DNA of 64,000 nt from Taxillus chinensis (lineage: Eukaryota; Streptophyta; Magnoliopsida; Santalales; Loranthaceae): assembly GCA_023512835.1 (NCBI GenBank), contig CM042090.1, positions 53,183,365 through 53,247,364 on the forward strand, written 5' to 3'. A program made the translations under genes and the position numbers. This document shows positions 43,808 to 56,131 of the stretch, in pieces. The notes under the pieces are model-generated. The model was given only the letters and a program-made list of their open reading frames with translations, made no database searches and had not been told where the DNA came from. Every line of letters begins with the position of its first letter. The first letter of the stretch is position 1.

Positions 43808-45228
43808 ATAGAAGCCATGCAAGAAGAGCTGAATCAATTTAAGAGAAATAATGTGTGGACTTTAGTACCAAGGCCTAAGTCTCAGCAAGTCATTGGAGTT
43901 AAATGGGTGTTCCGGAACAAGCTTGATACGGATGGAATAGTAATCCGGAACAAAGCCAGACTGGTAGCCAAAGGATATCGTCAAGAAGAAGGAATAGACT
44001 ACAATGAGACCTTTGCTCCAGTAGCAAGACTTGAGGCAATCCGAATGTTTCTGGCGTATGCTTCATATGAAAACTTCATAGTTTATCAAATGGACGTCAA
44101 GAGCGCATTCCTGAATGGAGATCTTCAAGAGGAGGTTTATGTAGAACAACCTCCCGGTTTCATTGAACCTAAAGCAGGACATCTAGTCTACAAACTTCGG
44201 AAAGCTTTATATGGTTTGAAGCAAGTTCCAAGAGCCTGGTACGACACACTGTCGGAATTCCTACTTGCTCACAATTTCCAAAAAGGGAAGATAGATACCA
44301 CCTTATTTCTACGAAAAGAGAAAGGACACACTCTAATCGTACAGATATACGTGGATGATATCATTTTTGGATCAACGAATCCGAAGCTTTGTGAAGAGTT
44401 TGCTAAGTTGATGACAGGCAAGTTTGAAATGAGCATGATGGGAGAACTGTCCTACTTCCTCGGAATAGAAGTTAAACAATTGAAGGAAGGAATCTTCATT
44501 AATCAAGCTAAGTACACTCGCGATCTTATTAAGAAGTTTGGTATGGAAGGTTCATCTCCCGTCAAAACTCCCATGCCTGTCAGTGCCAAGTTAGATCCTG
44601 ATGTGGACGGCATATCAGTAAATGTGACTGACTACAGAGGAATGATAGGATCCTTGCTGTATCTTACAGCAAGTCGCCCGGACATTTTGTTTGCAACTTG
44701 CATCTGTGCACGATATCAGGCGAATCCCAAGGAGTCACATATGCTTCATGTTAAACGGATATTAAGATATCTCAAGGGAATGATGAATTTGGGACTCTGG
44801 TACCCAAAGGAGTCCAATTTCACCTTATCCGGATACTCTGATGCCGACTTCGCTGGATGTCGCATTGACAGGAAGAGCACAAGTGGTCTACTGCTGAGGC
44901 GGAATATATAGTTGCTGGGAGTTGCTGCGCACAGCTACTCTGGATGCAAAGTCGACTTACTGACTACGATTTCAACATGTCATCTATTCCACTCTACTGC
45001 GACAACACTAGTGCAATTGCTATCCGCAACAATCCTGTCATGCACCCTAAGACGAAGCATATTGAGGTCAGGTATCACTTCATACGCGACCATGTTCTCA
45101 AAAATCACATTTCCCTGGAACTTGTTGCTACTGAAGATCAACTAGCAGACATACTTACAAAGCCCCTACCTGATGCAAGATTCTCTGAACTACTCATCCG
45201 ATTAGGTATGCTTGACTTCTCTGCATAG
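43808..45228 (+). pseudogene. pol: SIRE-p reverse transcriptase and RNase H
   Basis: The frame is open 43817-44911 and contains [38 protein letters not shown], the catalytic YVDDIIFGS (44348-44374), [14 protein letters not shown] and RNase H start [19 protein letters not shown] deletion of roughly 55 bp just after RKSTSG shifts the frame. RNase H then resumes ([46 protein letters not shown]) to the TAG at 45226. RT alone is intact here; the RNase H would be disrupted. Confidence 0.92.
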
Positions 45229-46085
45229 TTTCACATTTAAATTACTCAATAGTATACTTACTATCAGAACATGCATTGTGCTTTTAGTGGAAGTAGACGA
45301 TACATACTGTTTTTAATGCTGATCATACTTAACGATTAACGGCTTCATGCTTCGATATTATTATCAACTTCATATTGGGAGGATGCTTGCGTTTCCCGAT
45401 CAAGTCGTTTAAGCAAACATGATTAAAGTTTATATGATTAACCTCATTCCTGGTTTCATGATCTTAATTTCCACTGATCACCACATGACAAAAGCTTGTT
45501 TATTTAGATTACTTTACTAACATGTATAATTGAAGAAATGAAATGGGTTAGCTTGGAATGCCTGGTGGATGAATACTCAATCGCAGATCTGATCAGCAAA
45601 GTATAGTTTCCCAAAAAGATCGACAGGTGCTGAATTTCTATATGACGGAAAGGTCACCCGAGAGGATTGCACAATCTACGGGGGAGAAAATGCTTTATAC
45701 ATTATTCAAGTAATACCCCCCGTATATGTCTCATGACCTGTTTCATGGCTGTCTATTTGAGGGGAGTCTATCATTGAGAGGATCGAATGATCTACGGGGA
45801 GCTTAAGCTTCATCTATTACCTCGATAATAACTCCCTAATATGTCTCGGATACTCACTCCTCTAAACTTTTACTTCCGGATCTGACTGGACATGCGTTGT
45901 AGAAAAGGAATTGAGGCATGCCTGGATGTTTTTCTTTTCTTCAACCATGCATTTTAATCGGATAATCAATTGCTTGCATTTGACATGTGTCCGCTTCCTC
46001 ATTTTTCACTCATGAATCCTAGTTTGATCAAATCATAAGATTTTTAATTAATCTTAGCTACGTCGTTCAGCAGGACGGTTTCGCT
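45229..46085 (+). other. SIRE-p non-coding region after pol (first part)
   Basis: No gene. It matches SIRE-m 17683 to about 16800 (reverse). Two purine-rich repeats, GAGGATTGCACAATCTACGG with GGGAGA following (45661) and GAGGATCGAATGATCTACGG with GGAGC following (45777), recur in SIRE-m. The region is cut by Tekay-B at 46091. Confidence 0.65.
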
Positions 46086-46090
46086 ATGTT

Positions 46091-47896
46091 TGTCACGCCC
46101 CGGTTTTCCAACCCGAGGAGACCGGAACGTGACCCTCCCTTTACCCGGGTTTGGATAAAGGGGTGGAACACAACATACACTTCAGAAACCAAAATTACAC
46201 AATTATTTAATTGAAACCATATGCCTTTATTATCTTTCAAACTTCATTACAATATCTCCCTTTGAGGGTTACAATGCCTCAATAAAATTACATAAGTCAA
46301 ATAACATAAAACAAAGCCACAAAGTAGAACTCTTCCACCTTGGTGTTCCCACCTAACGCCTGTAGGTTCCTGCAAGAAAACACACCATAGTAGGAGGGGT
46401 GAGCATCCACAGCTCAGTAGGATCATGTCTCCCCAACCCATCCCATGCTCTTAGCATCTACATGCCATGTGTATAAGTGCAGTGTCGTGTTACAATAATT
46501 CCAACAGACAATAACAAACCACACCAGTAGTCACAATTATCCACCACACAAACCACAAGTGATTTAACCTCCTCTTCAGGCCAATGATTTAACCGCCTCT
46601 CAGGCATAGTTTCCACAGTCAGTCTCACTGACATTAACTCAACCTCTTAGGCTCCACAGTCAGTCTCACTGACATCAACTCAGCCTCTCAGGCTCCATAG
46701 GTACACAAGCATTGCCTCAGCCTCTCAGGCTTCTTAGGCTCCCCAGACAACAACAGACATTTAACATATATCTCAGTTATTCAGGCATAACAACAAACAC
46801 TTAACATGCATGTCCACCCTGGTATAACGTCAAACATCTAGCATGCATATCCTCACAGACATTACATCAAACACCATTCAGGCATAACCACACTGGCATA
46901 ACATCAACACATAACATGCATGGCCTCATAGGCATAATATCAAACACCTAGTGTGCAGTGCCACACAAGCCTAATCTCAACCCATACTTGCCACTGAAGG
47001 CCAACATTCATATAGGAGGTCACACCTATATGAATTTACATATAGATAGTATAACAATAACAGTAGAAGCTCTATAAATCCTCTACACAGGGCCTAACCC
47101 CAGAACAGATCAGGTGAGACAGAACCCCTACCTTAAAGCAGATCTTCCTTGCTCCCGCGCTAAACGCCGTCCTCCCCATGCAAGATGCTTCGGCAACAAC
47201 CAGCAACTCCCTTTCCTTCTCTCTCTCTAGCTCTCTCTCTCTCTCTACAACGGCTGCAACAGTTGAAAAGAACCCTAAACCTAAAACAGAGGGCTTCTCC
47301 TCCTTATATAGACAAAACGACGTAGTTTTGATGGAACAAGCTATGACCTTCCCACATCCATACACACCAAAATATTCACAATTCCAACATGGTCCTTTGG
47401 GAGAAGATGATTAGAACGACAAAACCAAGGTAACCATGCAAAAACATGCCTGCACGCCAATTTGAACGCCAATTCCCCAATTGGCGTGCAGCTCCAAATG
47501 CACTCAAACTTCACCCCAAGCCTCCTTGCATCTTGTAGAGGTCTAGGAAGCAAAAATATGCTTGCACGTGAAATGGGTGAATTCACGTGCAGCTCCAAAT
47601 GCTCTGAAATTTCTGTGGTAGGTAGAGGACCTCATTCTAAGAAACTTTTGTTCTTGCACGCCAATTGTTTGAGGCCATCTACCCTATCAAAAGTGAGCTC
47701 CAAGATCAGCCAAAATAGCTTAAAACCGCCTGTATACGCGTAGCATCTTTCTAGGGCATAAAGGTACATTATCACTTGTCACATGCACCTCCCAAAAGTC
47801 CCCTCTTGGGCTCATCTCTTACCTCAAACTTGTGCACCAACATCCAAGGTGTTTGTGGTTAACTTCTTACACACGGGTTACACACGGGTCATTACA
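46091..47896 (-). repeat. Tekay-B 3' LTR (1806 bp)
   Basis: On the plus strand it starts TGTCACGCCCC and ends GGGTCATTACA. It contains CAGCCTCTCAGGCTCC-type repeats (about 46560-46745), CT-rich leader sequence (47216-47248), TATA on the minus strand near 47305, one ACGT palindrome (47313-47330) and the hairpin module (47450-47670). Confidence 0.93.
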
Positions 47897-47910
47897 TCCT
47901 CTCCCCTTTA
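47897..47910 (-). other. Polypurine tract (Tekay-B)
   Basis: On the minus strand AAAGGGGAGAGGA directly precedes the 3' LTR start TGTAATGACC. Confidence 0.82.
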
Positions 47911-48232
47911 AGACTTTTCGTCCTCGAAAAGAAATGACATACGAGGAAAACAAACACAAGCTACCCATTTGCCACCCGGCAAGCCACAACACCCAAATGG
48001 GTCATACACCGCGCACAGCACATAACAGCACATAACAAGGTACCACCATAATCCATAACCACAATAATGCATATAACACATATCCGCATGTCACAAATAC
48101 ACATCTCAAAACACATCACAAATATGAACACATGTCTAAAAGACAATACAAATACACCAAATCGTACACAACTAATACAAGAAAACACATCACTATCCCT
48201 TGGCCAACAGCCACCTCCCATGCTTAAGATTG

Positions 48233-49771
48233 TTCGTCCTCGAACAATTCTGGGTGCTGCTCACGCATCACGGACTCACGTTCCCATGTCTCCTCCTCAA
48301 TGCCACGGTGCTACCACAGCACACGAACCAAAGGAATAGCACGACCATGCAAAAGCTTCTCTCGCCGATCTAGGATACGGATAGGGGCCTCAACAACGTA
48401 CATGTCATCCTCAATGTCTAAGGTCCCCCAATCGATCACTTGGGTGGGGTCAGGGTGATACTTCCACAACTGGGACACGTGAAACATGTTGTGCACTCGA
48501 CTCAGCCGCGGTGGTAACGCTAACCGGTAAGCCACGGGCCCCACACGATCCAGAATCTCAAAAGGATCAATAAACCGGGGAGATAGCTTGGAACCTTGCC
48601 CAAACCGTCGATGTCCACGATGTGGAGAGACACGAAGGAACACATGATCACCAACAGAAAACTCCAAAGGTCGCCGCCGCTGATCCGCATAAGATTTCTG
48701 CCGACTCTGAGCTGATAACAACCGCTGACGAATCAACTTAACCTTCTCGGTAGCCTCTTGAACCATCTGTGGTCCCAAGAGAGTGGCTTCACCGACCTCA
48801 GTCCAACACAACGGTGATCGACGAGTGCCGCCATACAACGCCTCAAAAGGAGTCATCCCAATGGACGCCTGAAATCGTATTGTGTAGGCAAACTCCACCA
48901 AAGGAAGGTGAGTTGCCCACGAACCCCCAAAATCTAACACACAGGCCCGTAACATGTCCTCCAAAGTCTGATTCGTCCTCTCTGTCTGACCGCCAGTCTC
49001 AGGGTGAAAGGCTGTACTCAAGTGAAGCTTGGTCCCCATAGCCTCCTGCAAACCTGCCCGAAAACAGGAAGTGAACCTCGAATCCCGGTCAGAGACAACC
49101 GACAATGGTACTCCATGCAGTCGCACAATCTCGTTCATGTATAGCTGACTCAAGGTCCCAATAGAGTCCCGCTCGCGAACAGCCAGGAAATGGGCTGACT
49201 TTGTGAGCCGATCCACAATCACCCAAATCATATCCTTCCTCCCACTGGTGGGTGGAAGACCAGTCACAAAGTCCATCGCGATGTGGTCCCACTTCCACTC
49301 CGCTATGGGCAAGGGCTGTAACATGCCCGCCGGCCGCTGATGCTCAGCCTTCACCTGCTGACACGTGAGGCACCACGAAACAAAAGCAGCCACATCGCAT
49401 TTCATCCCAGGCCACCAAAAATGTCCTCGAAGCGCATGGTACATCTTCGTACCCCTTGGATGCATAGCAACTCTAGACTGGTAAAACTCCCTCATCACCT
49501 CATCCCTGAAGGAAGAAGCCACTACCAACCGCCCCTGAAAAGACAACTCATGCTCAGGACCCTCTGTCCAGTCCTCCGATAGCTCCCCAGCCTCAATACG
49601 GGCACGGAGAACCTCACACTCAATGTCACCCAACTGTTCCTCCCGGACGCGCTGGTACAACTCAGGCACAACTACCAAAGGACTCAGGACTGTCCCATTA
49701 TCGCGAACAACGAGTGCCGCCACTGCAACATCGCCAATCGCTCCCATCGGCTTCCACTCTTGCACGGCCAC
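48233..49771 (-). pseudogene. pol: Tekay-B integrase and chromodomain
   Basis: The minus-strand frame from 49771 contains the HHCC finger (HPRGTKMYHALRGHFWW ... CLTCQQVK), [22 protein letters not shown] (catalytic Glu) and the GPF-like module, and runs to TAG at 48311-48313. The stop falls inside the chromodomain just after IPLVRVLW. The downstream half (EEETWERESVMREQHPEL) is still in frame to about 48233, so one nonsense change removed the domain's C-terminal helix. The core integrase is otherwise open, while the link to RNase H is lost by a frameshift near 49860. Confidence 0.9.
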
Positions 49772-49845
49772 CTCGGCTTTCCCTTTTCTCGCTCAACGCA
49801 TCAGCCACAATATTACCCTTGCCCGGGGTATAGGCAAGAGTAAAG

Positions 49846-51129
49846 TCAAAGGTCTGCAAATACTCCACCCATCTCCTCTTGCCTCAAATTCAAGTCCTTC
49901 TGGGTAAAGATGTACTGAAGGCTCTTGTGATCTGAGAACACCACAAACTTCTCCCCCAAGAGGTAATGCTGCCAACTCTTCAGGGCGAAGATGACAGCCA
50001 CCAACTCAAGGTCATGAGTAGGATAATTCTGCTCATGAGGCTTCAGCTGCCTTGACCCATAAGCCACCACACTGTGCTCCTGGATAAGCACACACCCCAA
50101 ACCAACCCTGGACGCATCACAGTACACCTCATATGGGATATCCTCCTGAGGTAACCTCAACACCGGTGTAGTGGTCAAACGGGTTTTGAGAGTCTCAAAC
50201 GCCTGCTGGCACTTGTCCGTCCACTCAAATTTCACTCCTTTCCTAGTCAACGCCGTCATAGGAGCCGCCAAGCGGCAGAACCCCTCGACAAAATGACGAT
50301 AGTACCCCGCCAAGCCAAGAAAACTACGGATCTCAAAAACGTTGGTTGGCCTCGCCCACGATGCCACAGCCTCAATCTTGGCTGGGTCCACCCTAACTCC
50401 CTCAGCTGACACCACATGGCCAAGAAAGTGAACCTCCTGCAGCTAAAACTCACACTTGCAAAACTTAGCAAACAGCTGCTGGTCCCTCAAGGTTTGCAAC
50501 ACTGTTGCCAGATGTTCCACATGCTCCCTCTCGGTCTTGGAATATACCAAGATATCATCTATAAACACCACCACGAATGAGTCTAAGTATGGGGCAAAGA
50601 CTTGGTTCATCAAATGCATGAACACCGCTGGCGCATTAGTGAGCCCGAAAGGCATCACTACCCACTCATAGTGCCCATACCTGCACCGAAAGGCCGTCTT
50701 AGGGATGCCCTCCTCCCTAACCCTGAGCTGGTGATACCCCGACCGTAAATCTATTTTGGAAAACTACTGGGCCCCACTCAATTGGTCAAACAGGTCGTTT
50801 ATCCGAGGCAACGGGTACTTGTTCTTCACAGTCACTAAATTCAGCTTCCTATAATCTATGCAGAGGCGAAGCGTGTCGTTTGCCTTCTTTGCAAAGAGCA
50901 CCGGAGCACCCCAAGGTGAGGTACTCGGTCTGATATACCCCTGGCCCACCAACTCCTCGATTTGCCTCTGAAGCTCCCTCAACTCAGCTGGCCCCATACG
51001 ATACGCTACTTGGGAAATCGAACCCGTCCCCGGCACCAACTCAATGGTGAACTCCACACTCCTCTTAGGTGGCAACCTCCTCAACTCTTCAGGAAAACAT
51101 CCTGAAATTGGTCCACAACAGCGGGCCAC
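49846..51129 (-). pseudogene. pol: Tekay-B reverse transcriptase and RNase H
   Basis: One minus-strand frame covers 51129-49846 with two stops, TAG at about 50764 (where a Tyr codon is expected before FSKI) and TAG at 50443 (where Trp is expected after KCEF). Visible motifs are [22 protein letters not shown], catalytic FIDDILVYS (about 50545-50571), [24 protein letters not shown] and [11 protein letters not shown] of RNase H. The frame shifts near 49860 toward the integrase. Confidence 0.9.
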
Positions 51130-51236
51130 ACCCTCTTTTCCACCTTCCCCTCCTCAGCAAAGGTCAGGGCTGCCAACCTGTGGGTAATGGCACCCCACTG
51201 GTCTAACACTAGCCCAGCCCGACTAGCCTCACGATC

Positions 51237-51722
51237 CTACTCCCCCTGCAAGGTGCAAGAAACCCCCGCAGGTGACACAAAGGAAACCCGCCGCCGATAA
51301 CAGTCTATCTTGGCCTGGAAAGCCATAAGCCAATCCATACCCAAGATCAGGTCAAACGTCCTCAAAGGCATTACATGCAAGTCAAAACTCAGCTCCACCT
51401 CTCCTATGGTTAACACACAATCACGACACACACGCCGTACCTCAATCATACCCCCCACTGGAGACTCAACAACTAGGGGCTTCGCTGCCTCCACACAAGC
51501 TAACCCCAAGCTATCTATCACAAGCTCAGCAACAAACGAACATGATGCACCCGTATTGAAAAGAACAGAAGCTAATGTACGGGAGATCAAAAGGGTACCT
51601 CTAACCACCGATGGTCTTGCTCCACCCTCAGCTGGTGGGGGTGGTAGCTCAGCCTCCTCCTGGTACGTCGCCTCTAGCGCAAACACCCTTCCTTGGCCCG
51701 TGCCACTGGTCGGCTCACTCAC
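51237..51722 (-). pseudogene. pol: Tekay-B aspartic protease with Asp-to-Asn active site
   Basis: The minus-strand frame shows VVRGTLLIS, LFNTGASCSFVA and LILGMDWL, the flap and C-terminal landmarks of the chromovirus protease. The catalytic triplet reads Asn-Thr-Gly; the Asn codon is at 51554-51556 where Asp is required. A single G-to-A change explains it. The frame ends at 51237 before the shift into RT. Confidence 0.88.
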
Positions 51723-51821
51723 TGGACGCTTCCCGCTAAGGTTGCCTCCAGCTTCAGTCTGCTGCCGCTCCGGCCTCCCCTGGGGTTGGGTCTGGCTAGA
51801 TCCCGCATGGCTAGCCTGCCA

Positions 51822-53007
51822 CTAACGGGCTGGCCTCTCCGCTGGAGCGCGGAAACTAGCATCGCTCCTCATGCTGGATGCCACACCTCCTGCTCCCCTG
51901 TAGCCACTCCTGCACACCCGGCTCAAGTGGCCCTCTCGCCCACAGTTGTTACACCGCCAGTCCTTCTTCGGACATTCCCTCTTGAAGTCACCTTGCCTCC
52001 CACAACAAAGACAACCGCTGAGGGAACCTCCTGCTGAACCTCCCTGCCCATTACCGCCAAGGGTGAACCTCCCTGGGTTCACAGATGATTGACCCCGGCT
52101 GCGGTAAGAACTATTATCTCTCTCCTCGGTCTTGGGCCTCTTGGACCCAAGAATCGCGTTCGGACCCACCTTGCAATCGGCGACCCTGGTGAACCTGCCT
52201 TCCATCATCCAGTTCCCTCTCAGCTATGCGCGCTGTCTCAACAACCTCAACATAGGTCCTCAAACGCAGAATCGCCACCCTCTGCCTAAGAGCTGGCCTG
52301 AGACCCAAAGTGAACTTGTGGGCTTTCAGGTCCTCCTTTGCCACAGTCTCGGGGGCAAATCTACTCAAGCTCCGGAACTCCCGCTCATACTCGGGCACCG
52401 TCTTTGATCCTTGCTTCAGGCTGCCAAATTCTTCTCTCTTCTGCAATCTCAAGGACTCAAGGAAAAAGTCATCGTGGAAGAGTTGCTAGAACTCCTCCCA
52501 CAGCATAAACTGCACCGCACGGCTCGCCGCGACACTCTGCCACCACTCCAGAGCATTCCCCTCTAGCTGCCGAATGGCCAGCCTCACCTTATCCTCCTCC
52601 CAGGGTAGGAGAAAGGAAAACACATGTTCGATCTGCCTCAGCTAGTGCTCAACTAACACTGGGTCCTCCTCTCCTTTGAATCGCGGAGGTTGTTCCTTTC
52701 GGAACCGTGTCACTACGTCATCCTCTGCACGAATCGGTATACCACTCAGTGAACCCTCACGCTCCCGGGGTAGCTCCCCCACTGGTGGTGGCACCACCTG
52801 CTGGGCTGCCATCTCGCGGCGCACCTCCTCCCGTACCTCTTGCCGGATACCCTCCCTCAGCTCTAGGACTTCAAGCCGGATGCCTTCTCGCAGCTGCACC
52901 AGCAACAATGCATGCCCTCCAACGGACTGTCCCGCACCCGGACCCTCATGGGCAGATGACTCATCAACCACTGCCCCGGACGCACGAGTCACTCTCCTTG
53001 GTGGCAT
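51822..53007 (-). pseudogene. gag: Tekay-B gag
   Basis: The minus-strand ATG at 53007 (MPPRRVTRASGAV) opens a Glu/Arg-rich N-terminal domain with an amphipathic helix (EVLELREGIRQEVREEVRR). Stops at 52642 and about 52487 interrupt the capsid-like domain (LRQIEHVFSFL, ALEWWQSVAAS, QGSKTVPEYEREF). The frame shifts near 52160. The zinc-knuckle region follows: CLCCGRQGDFKREC (the usual His replaced by Asp) and CNNCGREGHLSRVC (about 51900-52030). Confidence 0.85.
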
Positions 53008-53426
53008 TCTTACTACATGAAGTAAGAAGCATAAACGTCAGAACGCGTTCGACTACTATCAAGTTTCACTACCTCTACCCCATTATCAAGTCAAGCAGTA
53101 CATGGCATCACACACATTTTTTAACCATTGCATCAATCAACATCGCACACAGCACAGTCCACATTGTAGTCATGCCCAAGGCATTCCAAGCTTATTCAGA
53201 GTTGCATAGTTCACACATAATCATGTTATTCACATCCTTCACACATAGCAACAAATGCGACTAGTGCCCTAATGCCAATGCATGCAAATCCTACCTCAGG
53301 TCTGGACTACCCCAAGTACACCTTAGAGGCTCAAAGAGGACCATGTTGATCAGGCATGTCCCTCCAGGTTCCTCCAAAGGACTCAAGATAACCAGATCCG
53401 CCCACTACCCTAGGCCAACTAGACCA

Positions 53427-53439
53427 TGCTCTGATACCA
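53427..53439 (-). other. Primer-binding site, initiator tRNA-Met type (Tekay-B)
   Basis: On the minus strand TGGTATCAGAGCA starts three bases after the 5' LTR end. Confidence 0.92.
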
Positions 53440-53442
53440 TAT

Positions 53443-55296
53443 TGTCACGCCCCGGTTTTCCAACCCGAGGAGACCAAAACGTGACCCTCCCTTTACCCGG
53501 GTTTGGATAAAGGGGTGGAACACAACATACACTTCAGAAACCAAAATTACACAATTATTTAATTGAAACCATATGCCTTTATTATCTTTCAAACTTCATT
53601 ACAATATCTCCCCGCTGGGGTTACAATGCCTCAATAAAATTACATAGCGCAAATAACATAAAACAAAGCCACAAAGTAGAACTCTTCCACCTTGGTGTTC
53701 CCACCTAACGCCTGTAGGTTCCTGCAAGAAAACACACCATAGTAGGAGGGGTGAGCATCCACAGCTCAGTAGGATCATGTCTCCCCAACCCATCCCATGC
53801 ACCTAGCATCTACATGCCATGTGTACAAGTGCAGTGTCGTGTTACAATAATTCCAACAGACAATAACAAACCGCACCAGTAGTCACAATTATCCACCACA
53901 CAAACCACAAGTGATTTAACCTCCTCTTCAGGCCAATGATTTAACCGCCTCTCAGGCATAGTTTCCACAGTCAGTCTCACTGACATTAACTCAGCCTCTC
54001 AGGCTCCACGGTCGATCTGCCCGACATCAACTCAGCCTCTCAGGCTCCACAGGTACACAAGCATTGCCTCAGCCTCTCAGGCTTCTTAGGCTCCACAGAC
54101 AACAATAGACATTTAACATATATCTCAGTTATTCAGACATAACAACAAACACTTAACATGCATGTCCAACCAGGTATAACATCAAACACCTAGCATGCAT
54201 ATCCTCACAGACATTACATCAAACATTATTCAGGCATAACCACACTGGCATAACATCAACGCATAACATGCATGGCCTCACAGGCATAATATCAAACACC
54301 TAGTGTGCAGTGCCACACAGGCCTAATCTCAACCCATACTTGCCACTGAAGGCCAACATTCATATAGGAGGTCACACCTATATGAATTTACATATAGATA
54401 GTATAACAATAATACTAGAAGCTCTATAAATCCTCTACATAGGGCCTAACACCAGAACAGATCAGGTGAGACAGAACCCCTACCTTAAAGCAGATTTTCC
54501 TTGCTCCCGCGCTAAATGCCGTCCTCCCCACGCAAGATGCTCCGGCAGCAACCAGCAACTCCCTTTCCTTCTCTCTCTCTAGCTCTCTCTCTCTCTCTAC
54601 GACGGCTGCAGCAGTTGAAGAGAACCCTAAACCTAAAACAGAGGGCTTCTCCTCCTTATATAGACAACACAACATCAAAACGACGTAGTTTTGATTAAGT
54701 GAATCCCAGCATCAAAACGACGTAGTTTTGATGGAACAAGCTATGACCTTCCCACATCCATACACACCAAAATATTCACAATTCCAACATGGACCTTTGG
54801 GAAAAGATGATTAGAACGACAAAACCAAGGTAACCATGCAAAAACATGCCTGCACGCCAATTTGAACGCCAATTCCCCAATTGGCGTGCAGCCCCAAATG
54901 CACTCAAACTTCACCCCAAGCCTCCTTGCATCTTGTAGAGGTCTAGGAAGCAAAAATATGCTTGCACGTGAAATGGGTGAATTCACGTGCAGCTCCAAAT
55001 GCTCTGAAATTTCTGTGGCAGGTAGAGGACCTCATTCTAAGAAACTTTTGTTCTTGCACGCCAATTGTTTGAGGCCATCTACCCTATCAAAAGTGAGCTC
55101 CAAGATCAGCCAAAACAACCTTAAACCGCCTGTATACGCATAGCATCTTCCTAGGGCATAAAGGTACGTTATCACTTGTCACATGCACCTCCCAAAAGTC
55201 CCCTCTTGGGCTCATCTCTTACCTCAAACTTGTGCACCAACATCCAAGGTGTTTATGGTTAACTTCTTACACACGGGTTACACACGGGTCATTATA
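53443..55296 (-). repeat. Tekay-B 5' LTR (1854 bp)
   Basis: It matches 46091-47896. It has two ACGT palindromes (54674-54695 and 54711-54732), whereas the other LTR has one. It holds the hairpin module (54850-55070) and CAGCCTCTCAGG repeats (about 53930-54105). The outer end reads ATTATA instead of ATTACA, a point change in the terminal CA. Confidence 0.93.
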
Positions 55297-55301
55297 ATGT
55301 T

Positions 55302-56131
55302 GACCTATATGAACTTGTGTATTTTTATCTGACATATGCCCTGATTCAGTAATATGATCATTCTCTCGTATGTATATGTCTATTACATTCTTTGTCATGC
55401 ATAAGTTCTGTTTCTCATTAGTTCGGATTATGTCGTTCTTCACAGACTATTTTCTCTTATCCGTACTAATCCTTACCTGTTAAGCTTTTGTATTTTTAGT
55501 TTATCTTGTTTCAAGCTACAGGTTCAGATTTTCTTTGCAACCTTATCGGTAAATCTAGTCCATAGTCTTGGATTTGAAGTGTTGTGGTACTTCTCTATTC
55601 TTCGACTTATTGACAAGGAAAGGAATCTACTTCTCTCTCACCGCACTTTGTTACTACGGAAATGGTCTACTTTTCATCCGGATACTCGTCACATGACTAT
55701 CGTTAATTTCGGATGATTGTTGGTTTATTCCTCCGGACTCCAGACACTGTCACATTGCGATAATCCATGTCTTCTTTTATATCGTGTGCTTTTGAGGAGG
55801 AATCATGATGATTCATTAAATGCATATCTCGGGATGCACACACTTCTCCGGAAGCCAAATAGCTGTTACCCTTATTTGGTCATGCCGCCTCCATGTCATC
55901 TTATAATTCGGAGGCGCATCGATATCAAGACTAATGACATCAGCCTGTCAAGCGGTTCACTGTTTCACTCGCCAAATTCCTAGACCCGCTGACATTTACG
56001 GACTCGGTCTTATATATTCTGGTCATTCCTGCAAAGCACGAGTGTTACCCTTTTCAAATCCTTAAACCTCTCGTTGCTCCTTCAATCCACAAGACCTCAC
56101 CTTTCCTCTCGCCCTTCAACTTTCATCTACA
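55302..56131 (+). other. SIRE-p non-coding region before the accessory ORF (second part)
   Basis: It continues 45229-46085 after removal of Tekay-B. No gene is present. GTCTTATATATTC near 56007 is a TATA-like sequence about 125 bp before the accessory ATG. The equivalent in SIRE-m has the same position. Confidence 0.6.
56005..56017 (+). promoter_or_regulatory. Candidate internal TATA box for the SIRE-p accessory ORF
   Basis: CTTATATATTC is followed by a C/T-rich leader (CCTCTCGTTGCTCC, CCTTTCCTCTCGCCC) that leads to the ATG at 56132. SIRE-m has CTTATATGTTC at the same distance. A separate mRNA is inferred only. Confidence 0.4.

Larger units (their letters stand above)
46091..55296 (-). mobile_element. 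Tekay-B: full-length Tekay-like chromovirus, minus strand
   Basis: TSD ATGTT (46086-46090 and 55297-55301). LTRs are 46091-47896 (3') and 53443-55296 (5'), with the primer site at 53427-53439 and polypurine tract at 47897-47910. Minus-strand order is gag, zinc knuckles, protease, RT, RNase H, integrase and chromodomain. It is the same family as the solo LTR at 9476-11497. Three frameshifts and several stops, plus a protease active-site change, inactivate it. It splits the 3' non-coding region of SIRE-p. Confidence 0.94.
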
